From: Proteiniclasticum sp.
Lineage (GTDB): Bacteria; Bacillota; Clostridia; Clostridiales; Clostridiaceae
DNA length: 64,000 bases
Direction: 5' to 3'
NCBI RefSeq assembly: GCF_003514505.1
Contig: NZ_DOPX01000032.1
Location: 60,203-124,202, forward strand
The stretch's first letter is position 1. Each line of letters opens with the position of its first letter. A program made the translations under genes and the position numbers. Under the pieces are notes generated by a model. The model did no database searches, was not told the DNA's origin, and saw only the letters and a program-made list of their open reading frames with translations. Below, one piece after another: positions 1 through 9,626 of this stretch.

Positions 1-1
1 T

Positions 2-211
2 GGAACTTCATTCAAGCTTTTTGGAGGTTTCCTCATAAGTCCGCTGATGAAATTTCTTTATGGACTGACGGGGTACCATAGATTTATTGAATGGTATGGA
101 ACAATGAAAAAGAGTGAAACAAAGATTGGTAAGCTCTATATCCCCTACGCGATTCCCATAGCCATAGGGGCGGCATTGGTCTACACCAATTGGATTCCCA
201 GTTTTTTCTGA
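2..211 (+). CDS. Prepilin peptidase (TadV/CpaA type), C-terminal part
   Basis: Only the last 69 codons are inside the window; the reading frame is open from base 2 and ends with TGA at 209-211. The end is hydrophobic (IPYAIPIAIGAALVYTNW), as in A24-type prepilin peptidases, which cleave and methylate Flp prepilins in the membrane. A charged segment (EWYGTMKKSETKIGKLY) precedes the last membrane helix. It lies 20 bases before the TadE gene, and TadV/CpaA normally belongs to tad loci. The call rests on this short tail plus context; the catalytic aspartates lie outside the window. Confidence 0.7.
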   Translation, partial: GTSFKLFGGFLISPLMKFLYGLTGYHRFIEWYGTMKKSETKIGKLYIPYAIPIAIGAALVYTNWIPSFF

Positions 212-231
212 CCTGAATGAGGTGAAGGATT

Positions 232-645
232 ATGTTAAGAAGATGGAAGAGAATGAAAGAGGAAGATGGCCAGGGAATTGTAGAGTTTGCCATCGCAATT
301 CCTTTGGTTTTATTCGTTCTTCTTGGCATTCTGGAATTTGGATGGCTGTTTAATGCGAAGATTACACTGACCAGCGCGGCCCGTGAAGGTGCGCGTGTTG
401 CGGTAGTGTCCACTATAGATCAAAGAAACCGTGCCTACATCGCATCCTCGGAAGCGGTGGCTGGTGTGAGCGGAATCACAATTCCGAATGATAGTACACA
501 TTTCAAGTATTCAACGAATGATGAGATCATCAACAATACAAATAATGCAATTGTTGAAATCAAAGGATTGGTTCAGCCGCTGGTGGGATTATTCTTCAAT
601 GGACCAGTAGAGATACAAGCAAAAGCAGTGATGAGGATTGAATGA
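232..645 (+). CDS. TadE-like minor pilin (pseudopilin)
   Basis: A 137-residue TadE family protein. A short charged leader is followed by GQGIVEFAIAIPLVL, the glycine plus glutamate-phenylalanine pattern where TadE/TadF pseudopilins are cleaved by the prepilin peptidase, then one membrane helix (about residues 18-40) and the family hallmark AAREGARVAV. The rest is an exported domain. TadE-like proteins are minor components needed for Flp pilus assembly. The start ATG follows AGGTGAAGG at 6-8 bases. It sits between the prepilin peptidase and TadG and overlaps the possible extended start of the latter. Confidence 0.88.
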   Translation: MLRRWKRMKEEDGQGIVEFAIAIPLVLFVLLGILEFGWLFNAKITLTSAAREGARVAVVSTIDQRNRAYIASSEAVAGVSGITIPNDSTHFKYSTNDEIINNTNNAIVEIKGLVQPLVGLFFNGPVEIQAKAVMRIE

Positions 646-661
646 AAGGAGGAGAATGGAG

Positions 662-1801
662 ATGCTGCTAAAAAGGCTGTTTCGGGATGAAAAAGGCGCA
701 GCGGGTATTTTTATGCTTCTCTTTCTGTTTATGGTAATTTTAGGGTTTTCGGCCCTTGTTGTTGATGCAGGTATGCTGTATACAAGCAGAAGACAAATGG
801 TGACTGCTGCGGATGCGGGAGCCCTTGCAGGGGCAAGAGAAATGGAAAAAACCATGGGGGTTACGGATGCTTTGGTTTTGGCAGGTATCAAATCTGAGGC
901 CATTAGGATAGCAAAGGAAACGGCGATCAGCAATGGGGCCGAGGGAGTACCTTTTGTAGAAATTAAGAAAATGAATGTCACCCTTGAAAATGGATCAACC
1001 GACTACCGTGATGTCATCGTAGTATCCCCGCAGAAAAATGACAGTTTGTTTTTTGCAAGACTCCTTGGATTCAACAACCAGGATGTCAGTGCCAGTGCAG
1101 TTGCTACCTGGGGTTATGTCAAAAAGACCGCCGGTGGACATATTCTACCCATTTATCTGACAAGAGAATCTTATGAAGCTGGCAGAGATTATCTCCACAG
1201 TGAGAAGATTATGATTAATGGAGTAGAGTATCCAAATAATACAGGATACATCTATCTGGATCCTGCATGGAACGGGCAGAGTGTCATCAACAGTGCACTT
1301 GCGGGAAATTCTAGTAAAATCACAATGTTCATTGACCAGGAGTTTGAAGGAAAGCCTGGACAGGCGAACTCCCTTATAGGCTCCGTAGAAGATAGAATGA
1401 AGAAAGCAAACAGTTTGCCAACACAATTAGAACGAGAAAGATTCATGTATGGGCTGATTCCAATAGCAGACTTTGTGAGATCTCAAGGCAATACACTATA
1501 TTTTGAGATTAAGGAGTTTGCTGTGTATGAAATACTGGATATCATCGTAGACGGATCGAAAAGCAATAAAGATGCAGTGGGTTCAGAGCATGCGCTCCTT
1601 GGCCCGAATTACACATCATTAGGTTCAGGAAACGCAAAATCATATCCGGTCACACCTGATGGAGTGGACTATCCAAAAGGTACAATACTTGGACGAATGA
1701 CTGGGGAGGTTAGGCAATTGGAAGTAATTATTGTCAGCGGAGATCAATTATTTAATCCGGTAGAGCCTGATGCAGCAAAATACAGCAAACTTGTGAAGTA
1801 A
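662..1801 (+). CDS. TadG-like pilus assembly protein
   Basis: About 379 residues. The N-terminus FRDEKGAAGIFMLLFLFMV followed by ALVVDAGMLYTSRRQM and TAADAGALAGA is typical of the TadG N-terminal domain: one membrane anchor and a conserved Asp-rich stretch. The rest is an extracytoplasmic domain without a recognised VWA metal site, so this looks like the short form of TadG. The frame is open from a TTG at 638, but the AGGAGG at 647-652 favours ATG 662 (9-base spacing) over ATG 656 (3 bases). The ribosome site overlaps the end of tadE, implying coupled translation. A hairpin with a T run follows the stop. Confidence 0.85.
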   Translation: MLLKRLFRDEKGAAGIFMLLFLFMVILGFSALVVDAGMLYTSRRQMVTAADAGALAGAREMEKTMGVTDALVLAGIKSEAIRIAKETAISNGAEGVPFVEIKKMNVTLENGSTDYRDVIVVSPQKNDSLFFARLLGFNNQDVSASAVATWGYVKKTAGGHILPIYLTRESYEAGRDYLHSEKIMINGVEYPNNTGYIYLDPAWNGQSVINSALAGNSSKITMFIDQEFEGKPGQANSLIGSVEDRMKKANSLPTQLERERFMYGLIPIADFVRSQGNTLYFEIKEFAVYEILDIIVDGSKSNKDAVGSEHALLGPNYTSLGSGNAKSYPVTPDGVDYPKGTILGRMTGEVRQLEVIIVSGDQLFNPVEPDAAKYSKLVK

Positions 1802-1807
1802 GCTTGT

Positions 1808-1856
1808 GGTTCATCTGCCTGGAGGGGTGTTCCTCGTAGCGCGGATGGACCCTTTT
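1808..1856 (+). terminator. Hairpin with T-run between tadG and cpaB
   Basis: GGTTCATCTGC (1808-1818) pairs with GCGGATGGACC (1841-1851) allowing G-U pairs, with a secondary GAGG/CCTC pairing inside the loop, followed by CTTTTT. It lies inside an otherwise continuous tad gene run, so it may act as a partial terminator that lowers expression of downstream genes, or mark the end of a pilin transcript. Confidence 0.6.
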
Positions 1857-1890
1857 TATGTTTTAGTGGATGAAAGAGAGGGGAGAAACT

Positions 1891-2616
1891 GTGAAACTGA
1901 AAAAACGTGTCCTGGTCATTGCAGTGCTTTTGGCACTTATTACGGTGGCGCTGCTTTATAACTACATCTCAGGGATTGAAGAGCCTCCACCACCGGAGAT
2001 CAAAACAGCAGCTGTCATTACAGCCATCAATACCATTCCGGAAAACACCAGAATCACAGAGGAAATGCTTCAGGTGACGAACATTCCTGAAGATGCGCTC
2101 CATCCCGATGCGGTAAAAGAAGCAGCGGAGATCGTGGGCTTTATCACAAAATCAGAAATCATCACAGGAGAGCAGGTACTGAAAAGTAGGATTGCCTTCG
2201 ATCAGGAAGGTACAGAACTTGCCTATTTAATTCCTGAAAACATGAGAGCGCTGACGCTGGCCATTGGAGAAGTGTCTGGCGTAGCAGGTTATATCTCCGT
2301 AGGAGATAAGGTGGACATCCTTGCTACATATACGGAGCCAGGTATTAATCCAACACCCTTTACCATCACCCAGTTCCAGAATATTGAAATCATCAAAAAA
2401 GGCATCAATCCACAAAACAGTCCGGAAGCTTTAGCAGCCAATGGTGGCCTCACAAGCAGTCTGACGCTCCTGGTGACCCCGGAGCAGGCAGAAGTGCTGG
2501 TTTTTGCCAGCCAGTTCGGGTCCCTCAACATGACCCTTAGAAATCCTCTGGACGGTGAGACGGTGAACCTGACTCAGTTTGGCATGGATAACTTTGCAGA
2601 ATGGAGGTCGAGGTAA
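1891..2616 (+). CDS. cpaB: CpaB/RcpC-like Flp pilus assembly protein
   Basis: About 241 residues: a membrane anchor at the N-terminus (RVLVIAVLLALITVALLYNY), then a SAF-type beta-clip domain (AAVITAINTIPENTRIT; EIVGFITKSEIITGEQVL) and an RcpC/CpaB C-terminal region. The family works in the envelope with the secretin and assembly platform in Gram-negatives; in Gram-positives it is kept without a secretin, and none is seen here. The frame opens at ATG 1870, but AGAGGGGAG at 1878-1885 points to GTG 1891. The stop TAA abuts the start of the next gene with no gap. Confidence 0.85.
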   Translation: MKLKKRVLVIAVLLALITVALLYNYISGIEEPPPPEIKTAAVITAINTIPENTRITEEMLQVTNIPEDALHPDAVKEAAEIVGFITKSEIITGEQVLKSRIAFDQEGTELAYLIPENMRALTLAIGEVSGVAGYISVGDKVDILATYTEPGINPTPFTITQFQNIEIIKKGINPQNSPEALAANGGLTSSLTLLVTPEQAEVLVFASQFGSLNMTLRNPLDGETVNLTQFGMDNFAEWRSR

Positions 2617-3780
2617 GTGGATACCATTAAAGTACTCATTTTAAGTACCAATCTGGAAGAGAAATTTGACATAGAAAATATTCTTACCAATGTGGATTAC
2701 ATTTCCATTGCAAGAGATGCAGATACCATGGAAGACGCTTTGGCCATCATTGATGTGGAGAATGTGGATGTGGTTCTGGTCTCTTCCAACTACAATGGAG
2801 ACGGCTACGACTTCTGTGAACGTGTCACCACAGAGTATATGGACAAAGCGGTGATTATTATTGAATCAGAAGTCCATGAAGACATCATGCACCGGGCGCT
2901 CTTTTCAGGAGCAAAGGATGTGGTCCTGGTGCCCATCAAACCCAATAAGCTGGTGGACTCCATCTATCAGGCCAATAAGCTCACCAGAAAGAGAATGGAG
3001 TTTCAAAAAGTGACACCTGCGAAGCAAAGAAAATCAACGGGATATGGGCAGATTTTCACCCTCTTCAGCACCAAAGGCGGTGTGGGGAAAACATTTCTTT
3101 CCACAAACCTTGCAGTTTCCCTTGCGAAGAATACGGGGAAGAAAGTAGCCCTGGTGGATTTTGATCTGGATTTTGGCAGCATTGCGCTGGCAATGAACCT
3201 GACACCACGCTATACCATTTCAGATGTGGTGGATGATATCCGGAATCTGGATCCTGAATACCTGAATACTTATATGACCAGTCATGAGTCCGGAGTCAAA
3301 GTGTTGGCAGCTAACATAGAGCCCAGAATGAATGAATTCATCAATGCGGAGCATATTCAGCTGATTTTAAAGAACCTTCAGCTGGCTTATGATTATGTCA
3401 TTGTGGATATGCCCTCCAGATTCTACGATCCAGTGAATCCGGCCTTTGTGTTTGCAGAGAAAGTATTTCTTCTGACAACACCTGAAGTGGCAACGGTGAG
3501 AAACGTCAAAGGAGCCATCGCCACCTTTGTGGACTTCAACTTTCCAAAATCTAAAATATCCGTACTGCTCAACAAGCAAAGCAGAAGAAGTGAGATCAGA
3601 CCAAAGGATATCGAAAAAACACTGGGTTATGAAATTCAGTATGTGGTGCCCGCAGACTATAAGAAAGCAACTTCAACGCTGAATCAGGGGATTCCTTACG
3701 TATCCAAGCACCCCAGAGGATCCATCACAAGATCCATCAATAAGATGGTGAAAACCATTGGAGATGGTAAAGAGTCCTAA
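2617..3780 (+). CDS. CpaE/TadZ-like pilus localisation ATPase
   Basis: 387 residues, GTG start directly after the cpaB stop with AGGTCGAGG upstream. Residues 1-120 form an atypical receiver-like domain (VLILSTN; VDVVLVSSN), followed by a ParA/MinD-type ATPase with the deviant Walker A KGGVGKTFLSTNLA near residue 153, VDFDLDFGSIA (switch I region) and VIVDMPSRF (Walker B region). In characterised systems TadZ/CpaE places the pilus machine at the pole and interacts with TadA. The order CpaB-CpaE-TadA-TadB-TadC supports the call. Confidence 0.88.
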   Translation: MDTIKVLILSTNLEEKFDIENILTNVDYISIARDADTMEDALAIIDVENVDVVLVSSNYNGDGYDFCERVTTEYMDKAVIIIESEVHEDIMHRALFSGAKDVVLVPIKPNKLVDSIYQANKLTRKRMEFQKVTPAKQRKSTGYGQIFTLFSTKGGVGKTFLSTNLAVSLAKNTGKKVALVDFDLDFGSIALAMNLTPRYTISDVVDDIRNLDPEYLNTYMTSHESGVKVLAANIEPRMNEFINAEHIQLILKNLQLAYDYVIVDMPSRFYDPVNPAFVFAEKVFLLTTPEVATVRNVKGAIATFVDFNFPKSKISVLLNKQSRRSEIRPKDIEKTLGYEIQYVVPADYKKATSTLNQGIPYVSKHPRGSITRSINKMVKTIGDGKES

Positions 3781-3814
3781 CAGCAAAGTCAGAAGAAGAG
3801 AGAGGTGACGACCA

Positions 3815-5191
3815 ATGATGCTGAACAGTTTTGGGTTAAACAATCAGGACGCTAAAAAAGATCAGCAGGAAGAACAAAGCGAAAAGAAGAAAAAAGAGAT
3901 AGAAGAGTTTGCTACCTTAGTACTTGAAGCGGTCATCGATGATGTGGTGATGAATCCGGACAGCAAGCTTGAGGAGCAGGAAAAAATCATCAAGGAGCAG
4001 ATTGGCGCCTCCATCAATGACCTTTCCAACCGTCACAGAAAGCACTGGCTCATCAGTGACAAACAGAAGATCACAAAGTATGTCATGGATGAAGTCTTTG
4101 GATATGGGCCCGTAACGTCCTATCTCCATGACCCATCAGTAACAGAAGTTATGGTCAATGGTCCCAATCATGTCTATATTGAACGTTTCGGTAAGATTGA
4201 ACCTACCACGGTGACTTTCAGAAACGATCAGCATGTGCTCCATACCATCGATAAGATTATTGCACCCTTAGGCAGACGTGTGGATGAAAGCAGTCCCATG
4301 GTGGATGCGAGGCTCCCAGATGGATCCCGTGTGAATATCATCATTCCACCACTATCTATAAAAGGTCCCACCATCACCATCCGAAAGTTCTCCACGGATC
4401 CCTTTACCTTAGAAGACCTCATCACCTTTGGAACCCTAAACATGGATATGGCGAAGTTTTTACGGGCCAGTGTCCGCGGGAGGTGCAATGTCATTGTTTC
4501 CGGTGGTACCGGCAGCGGTAAAACAACGCTTCTGAATGTCATTTCAAGTTTTATTCCCCATGATGAACGTATCATCACTGTAGAGGATGCGGCGGAGCTT
4601 CAGCTCCAGCAGGAGCATGTGCTGACCTTGGAAAGCCGTCCGGCAAACATTGAAGGAAAAGGAAGAGTTACCATCAGAGATCTCGTCGTCAACACCCTTC
4701 GTATGAGACCGGATCGAATCGTTGTCGGTGAGGTCCGTTCGGCAGAAGCATTGGATATGCTTCAGGCCATGAACACAGGTCATGACGGCTCTCTCACAAC
4801 CATCCATGCCAATACGCCAAGAGATACGCTATCCAGATTGGAAACCATGGTTATGATGGCTGGGATGGAGCTTCCCTCCAAAGCCATCCGTGAGCAGATT
4901 GCATCGGCATTGGATCTCATTGTGCAGGTGTCCAGATTTAATGACGGTTCCAGAAAAATCACGAAGGTATCGGAAGTGGTGGGTATGGAAAATGATACCA
5001 TAACCCTTCAGGACATCTTCGTCTTCCGTCAGGAAGGCTTCGATGAGACAGGGAAGGTTATAGGAAAACATGTGGCTACGGGCATTGTACCGAAGTTCAT
5101 CGATAAACTGAAAACCTATGGGGAAAATGTGCCGTCGGCCATTTTCAAAAAATATGAGGTGCCACCAGATTCATCTCAGATGAGGAGGTAG
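3815..5191 (+). CDS. tadA: TadA/CpaF pilus assembly and secretion ATPase
   Basis: 458 residues of the VirB11/TadA branch of type II/IV secretion ATPases. Visible elements are Walker A GGTGSGKTTLLN near residue 229, the Asp/Glu region TVEDAAELQL, RMRPDRIVVGEVR (Walker B region) and the His box GHDGSLTTIHANTP. The N-terminal about 100 residues are charged and helical, as usual in CpaF. It powers Flp pilin assembly from the cytoplasmic face with TadB and TadC. ATG is chosen with GAGAGGTGA upstream; an adjacent second ATG is equally possible. Confidence 0.95.
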   Translation: MMLNSFGLNNQDAKKDQQEEQSEKKKKEIEEFATLVLEAVIDDVVMNPDSKLEEQEKIIKEQIGASINDLSNRHRKHWLISDKQKITKYVMDEVFGYGPVTSYLHDPSVTEVMVNGPNHVYIERFGKIEPTTVTFRNDQHVLHTIDKIIAPLGRRVDESSPMVDARLPDGSRVNIIIPPLSIKGPTITIRKFSTDPFTLEDLITFGTLNMDMAKFLRASVRGRCNVIVSGGTGSGKTTLLNVISSFIPHDERIITVEDAAELQLQQEHVLTLESRPANIEGKGRVTIRDLVVNTLRMRPDRIVVGEVRSAEALDMLQAMNTGHDGSLTTIHANTPRDTLSRLETMVMMAGMELPSKAIREQIASALDLIVQVSRFNDGSRKITKVSEVVGMENDTITLQDIFVFRQEGFDETGKVIGKHVATGIVPKFIDKLKTYGENVPSAIFKKYEVPPDSSQMRR

Positions 5192-5196
5192 TTAGG

Positions 5197-6162
5197 ATGA
5201 TCTATGCAATTTATGCAGGAGTATTTTTCAGTGTCCTTCTCCTTCTGGTGGGACTGTATCTTCTGTTTTTCGGAAAGTCCGCTCAGATTCAGCACCGGAT
5301 GGAAAAAATCAGAACCTCTGATGTGGAGAATTACGCCGAAGAGCGTGGAGAAAATCAGCAGCTTCTTAGAAATGAGCTCTTTTTATCAAAGCTTTCGAGA
5401 ATCGGGTTCATTGGAAAGATTTACCAAAAGAATAAGGATACTCTGACCAAAGCCCATTTGCCTTTGAAGCCTGAAGAACTTTTTGGTATTTCGGTCCTTT
5501 TAAGTGGTGCAGTTGGAATTCTGCTGTACCTCTTCAAAGTGCCCCTATTAATAGTGATCATCGTTATGCTGATTCTCTATATGATTCCAGGGCTTTATGT
5601 AAGAATGGCCAAGGTAAGTAGAGGGAAAAAGCTCAACAATCAGCTGCCCGAGGCTCTATCGATTTTATCCAATGGCCTTCGTGCAGGACTTAGCTTCACC
5701 CAGTCCATGCTGGTGGCAGGAAAAGAGATGGAAGACCCCATCGCTTATGAGTTTAATAAGATCGTCCGGGACAACTCCCTTGGAAAACCCATCGATGAGG
5801 CCCTTTCGGATTTCTCCAAGAGAACCGAGGATGAGGACATCGATATCTTTGTCACCGCCATCCTCATTCAGCGCCAGGTGGGAGGAAACCTTTCTGAGAT
5901 TCTGGATGTGCTGGCCAATACCATCAGAGACCGTATCAAGCTTCGGGGAGACATCAAGACCATCACCGCTCAAAGTAAGATGTCCGCCGTTGTGGTGGGG
6001 TCCATTCCCTTTGTGCTGGCAATCATCCTAAATCTCATCAACCCGGAGTTTATGCTGCCGCTCTTTAACACCCTCATTGGAAATATCCTCATAGGCGTGG
6101 TGCTCACCATGCAGACCATTGGGGTACTGATTCTTGTGAAAATCATCAAAGTGAAAATGTAA
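5197..6162 (+). CDS. tadB: TadB inner-membrane platform protein
   Basis: 321 residues with an N-terminal membrane helix (AIYAGVFFSVLLLLVGLYLL), a cytoplasmic region, a helix pair around residues 95-135, the T2SSF domain (LPEALSILSNGLRAGLSFTQ ... RQVGGNLSEILDVLANTIRDR) and two final helices. This is the GspF-like fold that transmits TadA motion to pilin. The ribosome site AGGAGG overlaps the end of tadA, whose stop lies 5 bases before this ATG, so translation is likely coupled. Confidence 0.92.
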   Translation: MIYAIYAGVFFSVLLLLVGLYLLFFGKSAQIQHRMEKIRTSDVENYAEERGENQQLLRNELFLSKLSRIGFIGKIYQKNKDTLTKAHLPLKPEELFGISVLLSGAVGILLYLFKVPLLIVIIVMLILYMIPGLYVRMAKVSRGKKLNNQLPEALSILSNGLRAGLSFTQSMLVAGKEMEDPIAYEFNKIVRDNSLGKPIDEALSDFSKRTEDEDIDIFVTAILIQRQVGGNLSEILDVLANTIRDRIKLRGDIKTITAQSKMSAVVVGSIPFVLAIILNLINPEFMLPLFNTLIGNILIGVVLTMQTIGVLILVKIIKVKM

Positions 6163-6174
6163 GGAGGAGACTGT

Positions 6175-7098
6175 ATGGAACCGCTGCTTTATTTACTCAC
6201 GCTGGTTACTGTAACACTCATCACGGTAGTATTCTATCAGTTCTTCTTTGGCAAAAGAGTCATGGTTTCCGAAAGGCTTCAGTCCATTAAAGCCATTGGC
6301 GTGGATTACGAGGAAGATGAACTGAAGACGCCCTTCATTGACCGTGTCATAGCCCCTCTGGTGGACCGCATGGCCAAGGCAGTGGGAAGAATGACTCCTT
6401 CCGGCATCAAGGACAAGTATGAGACGCTGATCATCCAGGCCGGAAAGCAGAAGATCATGAACACCAACAAGCTTCTACTTCTTCAGCTGGTCAGTGCCGC
6501 TATTTTCGGTGGGCTCATGTATACCGTAACAATTCTTGCAAACCTTCCAGCGCTCTTATTCACAGCAGTGATGGCGTTTATAGGATGGATGCTTCCCTAT
6601 GTGCAGTATCGGAGCATCGCCAGAAAAAGGCAGGAGGAGATTCAAGTGTCTCTCCCTAGTTTTCTGGATCTTCTCTACGTTTCTGTGGAAGCTGGTCTAG
6701 GCTTTGATATGGCCATGAAGCGCTCTGCCGAAAAAATGAAGGGCGCTTTGGCAGAAGAAATCCGAGCAGTGCTGGATGACATCTCCAAAGGCAGAAACCG
6801 ATCAGAGGCACTAAGATCCCTTTCTAAAAGGACAGGCGTGGATGATCTAAACACCTTTGTCACAGCAGTGATCCAGGCGGACCAGCTGGGATCAAACATC
6901 GCCAATATGCTCCGAGTCCAGTCCATGTCCGCGAGAACAAGAAGAAGACAGCGGATTGAGCAGGCTGTGGCGAAGCTGCCCGTAAAGATGATTTTTCCTC
7001 TGGTCTTTTTTTTCCTTCCCGCCATATTCATCATCATTTTAGGACCGGCACTTTTGAACGTACTGGAGGCACTGAGCGGAACAGATATATTGAGGTAG
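6175..7098 (+). CDS. tadC: TadC inner-membrane platform protein
   Basis: 307 residues, paralogous in architecture to TadB: a membrane helix at 1-25, a helix pair around residues 103-140, a T2SSF domain (LPSFLDLLYVSVEAGLGFD ... QADQLGSNIANMLRVQS) and a terminal helix (FPLVFFFLPAIFIIILGPAL). TadB and TadC are thought to form a heteromeric platform. AAGGAGGA lies 7 bases before ATG. It is 12 bases after tadB and 5 bases before the VWA gene, clearly one operon. Confidence 0.92.
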   Translation: MEPLLYLLTLVTVTLITVVFYQFFFGKRVMVSERLQSIKAIGVDYEEDELKTPFIDRVIAPLVDRMAKAVGRMTPSGIKDKYETLIIQAGKQKIMNTNKLLLLQLVSAAIFGGLMYTVTILANLPALLFTAVMAFIGWMLPYVQYRSIARKRQEEIQVSLPSFLDLLYVSVEAGLGFDMAMKRSAEKMKGALAEEIRAVLDDISKGRNRSEALRSLSKRTGVDDLNTFVTAVIQADQLGSNIANMLRVQSMSARTRRRQRIEQAVAKLPVKMIFPLVFFFLPAIFIIILGPALLNVLEALSGTDILR

Positions 7099-7103
7099 GT
7101 AGT

Positions 7104-9626
7104 ATGAGAAAAAACAAAAAGTCATGGTCACTATTTTTAGCGATCTGTCTTTTTGCTGCGTATTTTCCCCTGGTAAAAGTCCAGGCGGAGGAAAGAGTAA
7201 GGCTTGAAAACCTTGCGGTGAGTCTCGTTGTGGATGTATCAGGCAGCATGGGGCAGACAGACCCAGAAGGACTACGGGAAACCGCGGCCAAAATGTTCAT
7301 TGATCTCTTAAGTCCGGAGGATGCCATCGGTGTCATCACCTTTGATGAGAACGTGAAGATTGCAGTTCCTTTCCAGAAAGTGGAAAGCACGGCGAATAAG
7401 AATCTCATGAAAAATGCGCTCACCGGGAACCTTCTTCCTGCAGGGGACACGGATTATGTAAAGGCCATGGAGGCTGCCCTGGCCCAGCTGGAAGAGGTGG
7501 AGAATGAAGCCCGGAAAGTCATCCTTTTTGTCACAGACGGAATTCCGGATCCAGAGCCCGCAAGGCGAGAAGAGCCTGGCTATATGGAAAACTATATGAA
7601 CGGCTTATGGAGTCTCACAGGAAGGGCAGCAGAAGAAAGAATTCCCATCTATACCGTTGGGTTTGGAGATATTGATCCTGCAATCCTGGAAAGAATGTCT
7701 CTGGAAACCCTGGGTGCAGCCACCATCACAGAGGACCCTGGCACATTGGCAGAGGTCTTTTTTGGCATTGTGGAAAGTCTGAAAAATAGGAGTCCTCTCC
7801 TGGAAGAAGAGTTCGTCCTATCAGAAGAGAAGAGCATTTCTTTTGAGATGGATCCCTACATCAGCCAGACCACGCTACTTCTTAGGCAGGATACAGACAA
7901 TTATCAGGTGGACGTCACAGGGCCTGGAGGAGTGGGCATCACAGAGGGCGTTGCCCTATATAAAGAAAGGGGATACACCTTACTGACCCTCAATCAGAAA
8001 GAGGAGGAGCAGGTGGGCACCTGGAGTGTCAAGCTGACCCCAGCGCCAGGAGAGGCTGCGGCTCCCACCATAAAGGTCTTTGGAAGCACGGACTTTTTCT
8101 TTAAGCTCTGGATGGAAGAGCCGGTGATGAATGCTGTGCATCCCATGAATGAGCCCTTGAGACTTAGCGTATACGCCAGTACGCCTATCCCGGAAACGGC
8201 CTCCTTGGAAGCTGTGGTCACCAAAAACGGTGTGAGAAGCCGTACACCTATTCAGCTGATTTTAGAGAATGAAGTCTATGTGGGAACCTATGAGGACACC
8301 AAAGACCATGGATTCTATGAGGTGGATGTTCTCTTGAAAGAAGAAGGCAAAACCATAGCCACTGCTGGAAGTGCGTTTTCTGTGAAAAATGTGCCAGTCA
8401 TCCAGTCGGATTATTTTGAGACCAGCACTCTGGAAGTTTTGGGTTCCTCAAGGATCATCAGAAGCAGCCTCTCCTCAGGTGGGGTAGATCTTGTGCCTGG
8501 AAGAGATCTTCTTTTGGAAGAATATGCGCTTCACCTCATCTATGAAGATGGCAGTGAGGTTCTTTATGCGTTCAAAGATGATGGGGAGGAGGCTTCCGGG
8601 GATCTTCGTTCTGGCGATGGCCTGTACAGTACCCGAGTGGCTTTTGAAAAAGAAGGAAAAGCGCATCTTCGCATCGGATTTCGTGGAAGCTACAAAGGGG
8701 AACCCTTTGTGCAGGAAAAAGAGCTGGGAGAGGTGAGCATAGGGGTCCTAAACGAGATTTCAGTGTCATCAGTTTCTTCTGAGGTCTCCGTGAAATCTGG
8801 AGAGTCCGCTCTTCTGGAGATTCTTCTAAAGAACGACAGCATTTTTCCGGAAACTCTTACGTTCTCGCTGGAAGAAGGAAAAGGAGAAATCTTGAACCCA
8901 ACTCAGGAGATTGGCGCTCAGGAAGAGAAAAGAATATCGCTGCGGTATAAGCCCCATGAGAATATGAAGGATGAGTCCGTTAACTTAGTAATTTCTGTAA
9001 TGGCACAAAGAGAGGACAGGTCTTTGTCTGGAACTCCCATCGCTGTTGAAGTGAGGGTGGTGAGCTTTCTTGGGGGACTTCTACAGAATGTGTCCCCATA
9101 CAGGTCCCTTCTCCTAGGCCTTCTTCTCTTTCTTCTTATTGCGCTTCTTTTAGTCTATCTTCTGGGCAGGATTTTATACGCGGTGCTTGTGATGCCGAAG
9201 TATCTTGTCCGTGGAAGTCTTCATTATAAAAAAGACCGGACGTCCTTGGAGGAAGAAGGAGTCCTTCATCTATCAGACAAAAAGAAAAAAGAGATCATCA
9301 TTAGTCTTGGCAAAGAGCAGGAGGGAGATTTCTATCTGCCTGCCAAGGGATCGGACTATCAGATGATGCTCATGAAAAAAGCGGAGGATCCGTCGAAAAA
9401 GTTCATCGAAGGATATAAGGCTCTTTTTGGGAAAGAGGACACACCAAGGCTTCGTATTCAAGTAACCCAGCCTGGAGTGCTGAGTTTTGATGGGACCATT
9501 CTCACCAGAAGAATGCTCTATGATGGGAATGTATTCGAAACGGCAGACTATATTTTCTGGTATGTGGAGGAAGAAGTGAAGAGAAAGACAAAAGCCAAGA
9601 ATCTTCTGAAGGAGCGTGAAGGATGA
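7104..9626 (+). CDS. Large VWA-domain surface protein linked to the tad operon
   Basis: 840 residues. A signal peptide (about 1-29, ending near VQAEE) is followed by a von Willebrand A domain (35-215) with an intact MIDAS start VVDVSGSMG and the later VTDGIPDP. A long exported middle part of beta-sandwich character runs to about residue 650; then comes one membrane helix (LLLGLLLFLLIALLLVYLL) and a cytoplasmic tail of about 150 residues. VWA domains bind metal-dependent protein ligands, so a role as pilus tip, adhesin or assembly partner is plausible but inferred only from the operon position after tadC. Its middle part I cannot assign. Confidence 0.75.
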   Translation: MRKNKKSWSLFLAICLFAAYFPLVKVQAEERVRLENLAVSLVVDVSGSMGQTDPEGLRETAAKMFIDLLSPEDAIGVITFDENVKIAVPFQKVESTANKNLMKNALTGNLLPAGDTDYVKAMEAALAQLEEVENEARKVILFVTDGIPDPEPARREEPGYMENYMNGLWSLTGRAAEERIPIYTVGFGDIDPAILERMSLETLGAATITEDPGTLAEVFFGIVESLKNRSPLLEEEFVLSEEKSISFEMDPYISQTTLLLRQDTDNYQVDVTGPGGVGITEGVALYKERGYTLLTLNQKEEEQVGTWSVKLTPAPGEAAAPTIKVFGSTDFFFKLWMEEPVMNAVHPMNEPLRLSVYASTPIPETASLEAVVTKNGVRSRTPIQLILENEVYVGTYEDTKDHGFYEVDVLLKEEGKTIATAGSAFSVKNVPVIQSDYFETSTLEVLGSSRIIRSSLSSGGVDLVPGRDLLLEEYALHLIYEDGSEVLYAFKDDGEEASGDLRSGDGLYSTRVAFEKEGKAHLRIGFRGSYKGEPFVQEKELGEVSIGVLNEISVSSVSSEVSVKSGESALLEILLKNDSIFPETLTFSLEEGKGEILNPTQEIGAQEEKRISLRYKPHENMKDESVNLVISVMAQREDRSLSGTPIAVEVRVVSFLGGLLQNVSPYRSLLLGLLLFLLIALLLVYLLGRILYAVLVMPKYLVRGSLHYKKDRTSLEEEGVLHLSDKKKKEIIISLGKEQEGDFYLPAKGSDYQMMLMKKAEDPSKKFIEGYKALFGKEDTPRLRIQVTQPGVLSFDGTILTRRMLYDGNVFETADYIFWYVEEEVKRKTKAKNLLKEREG

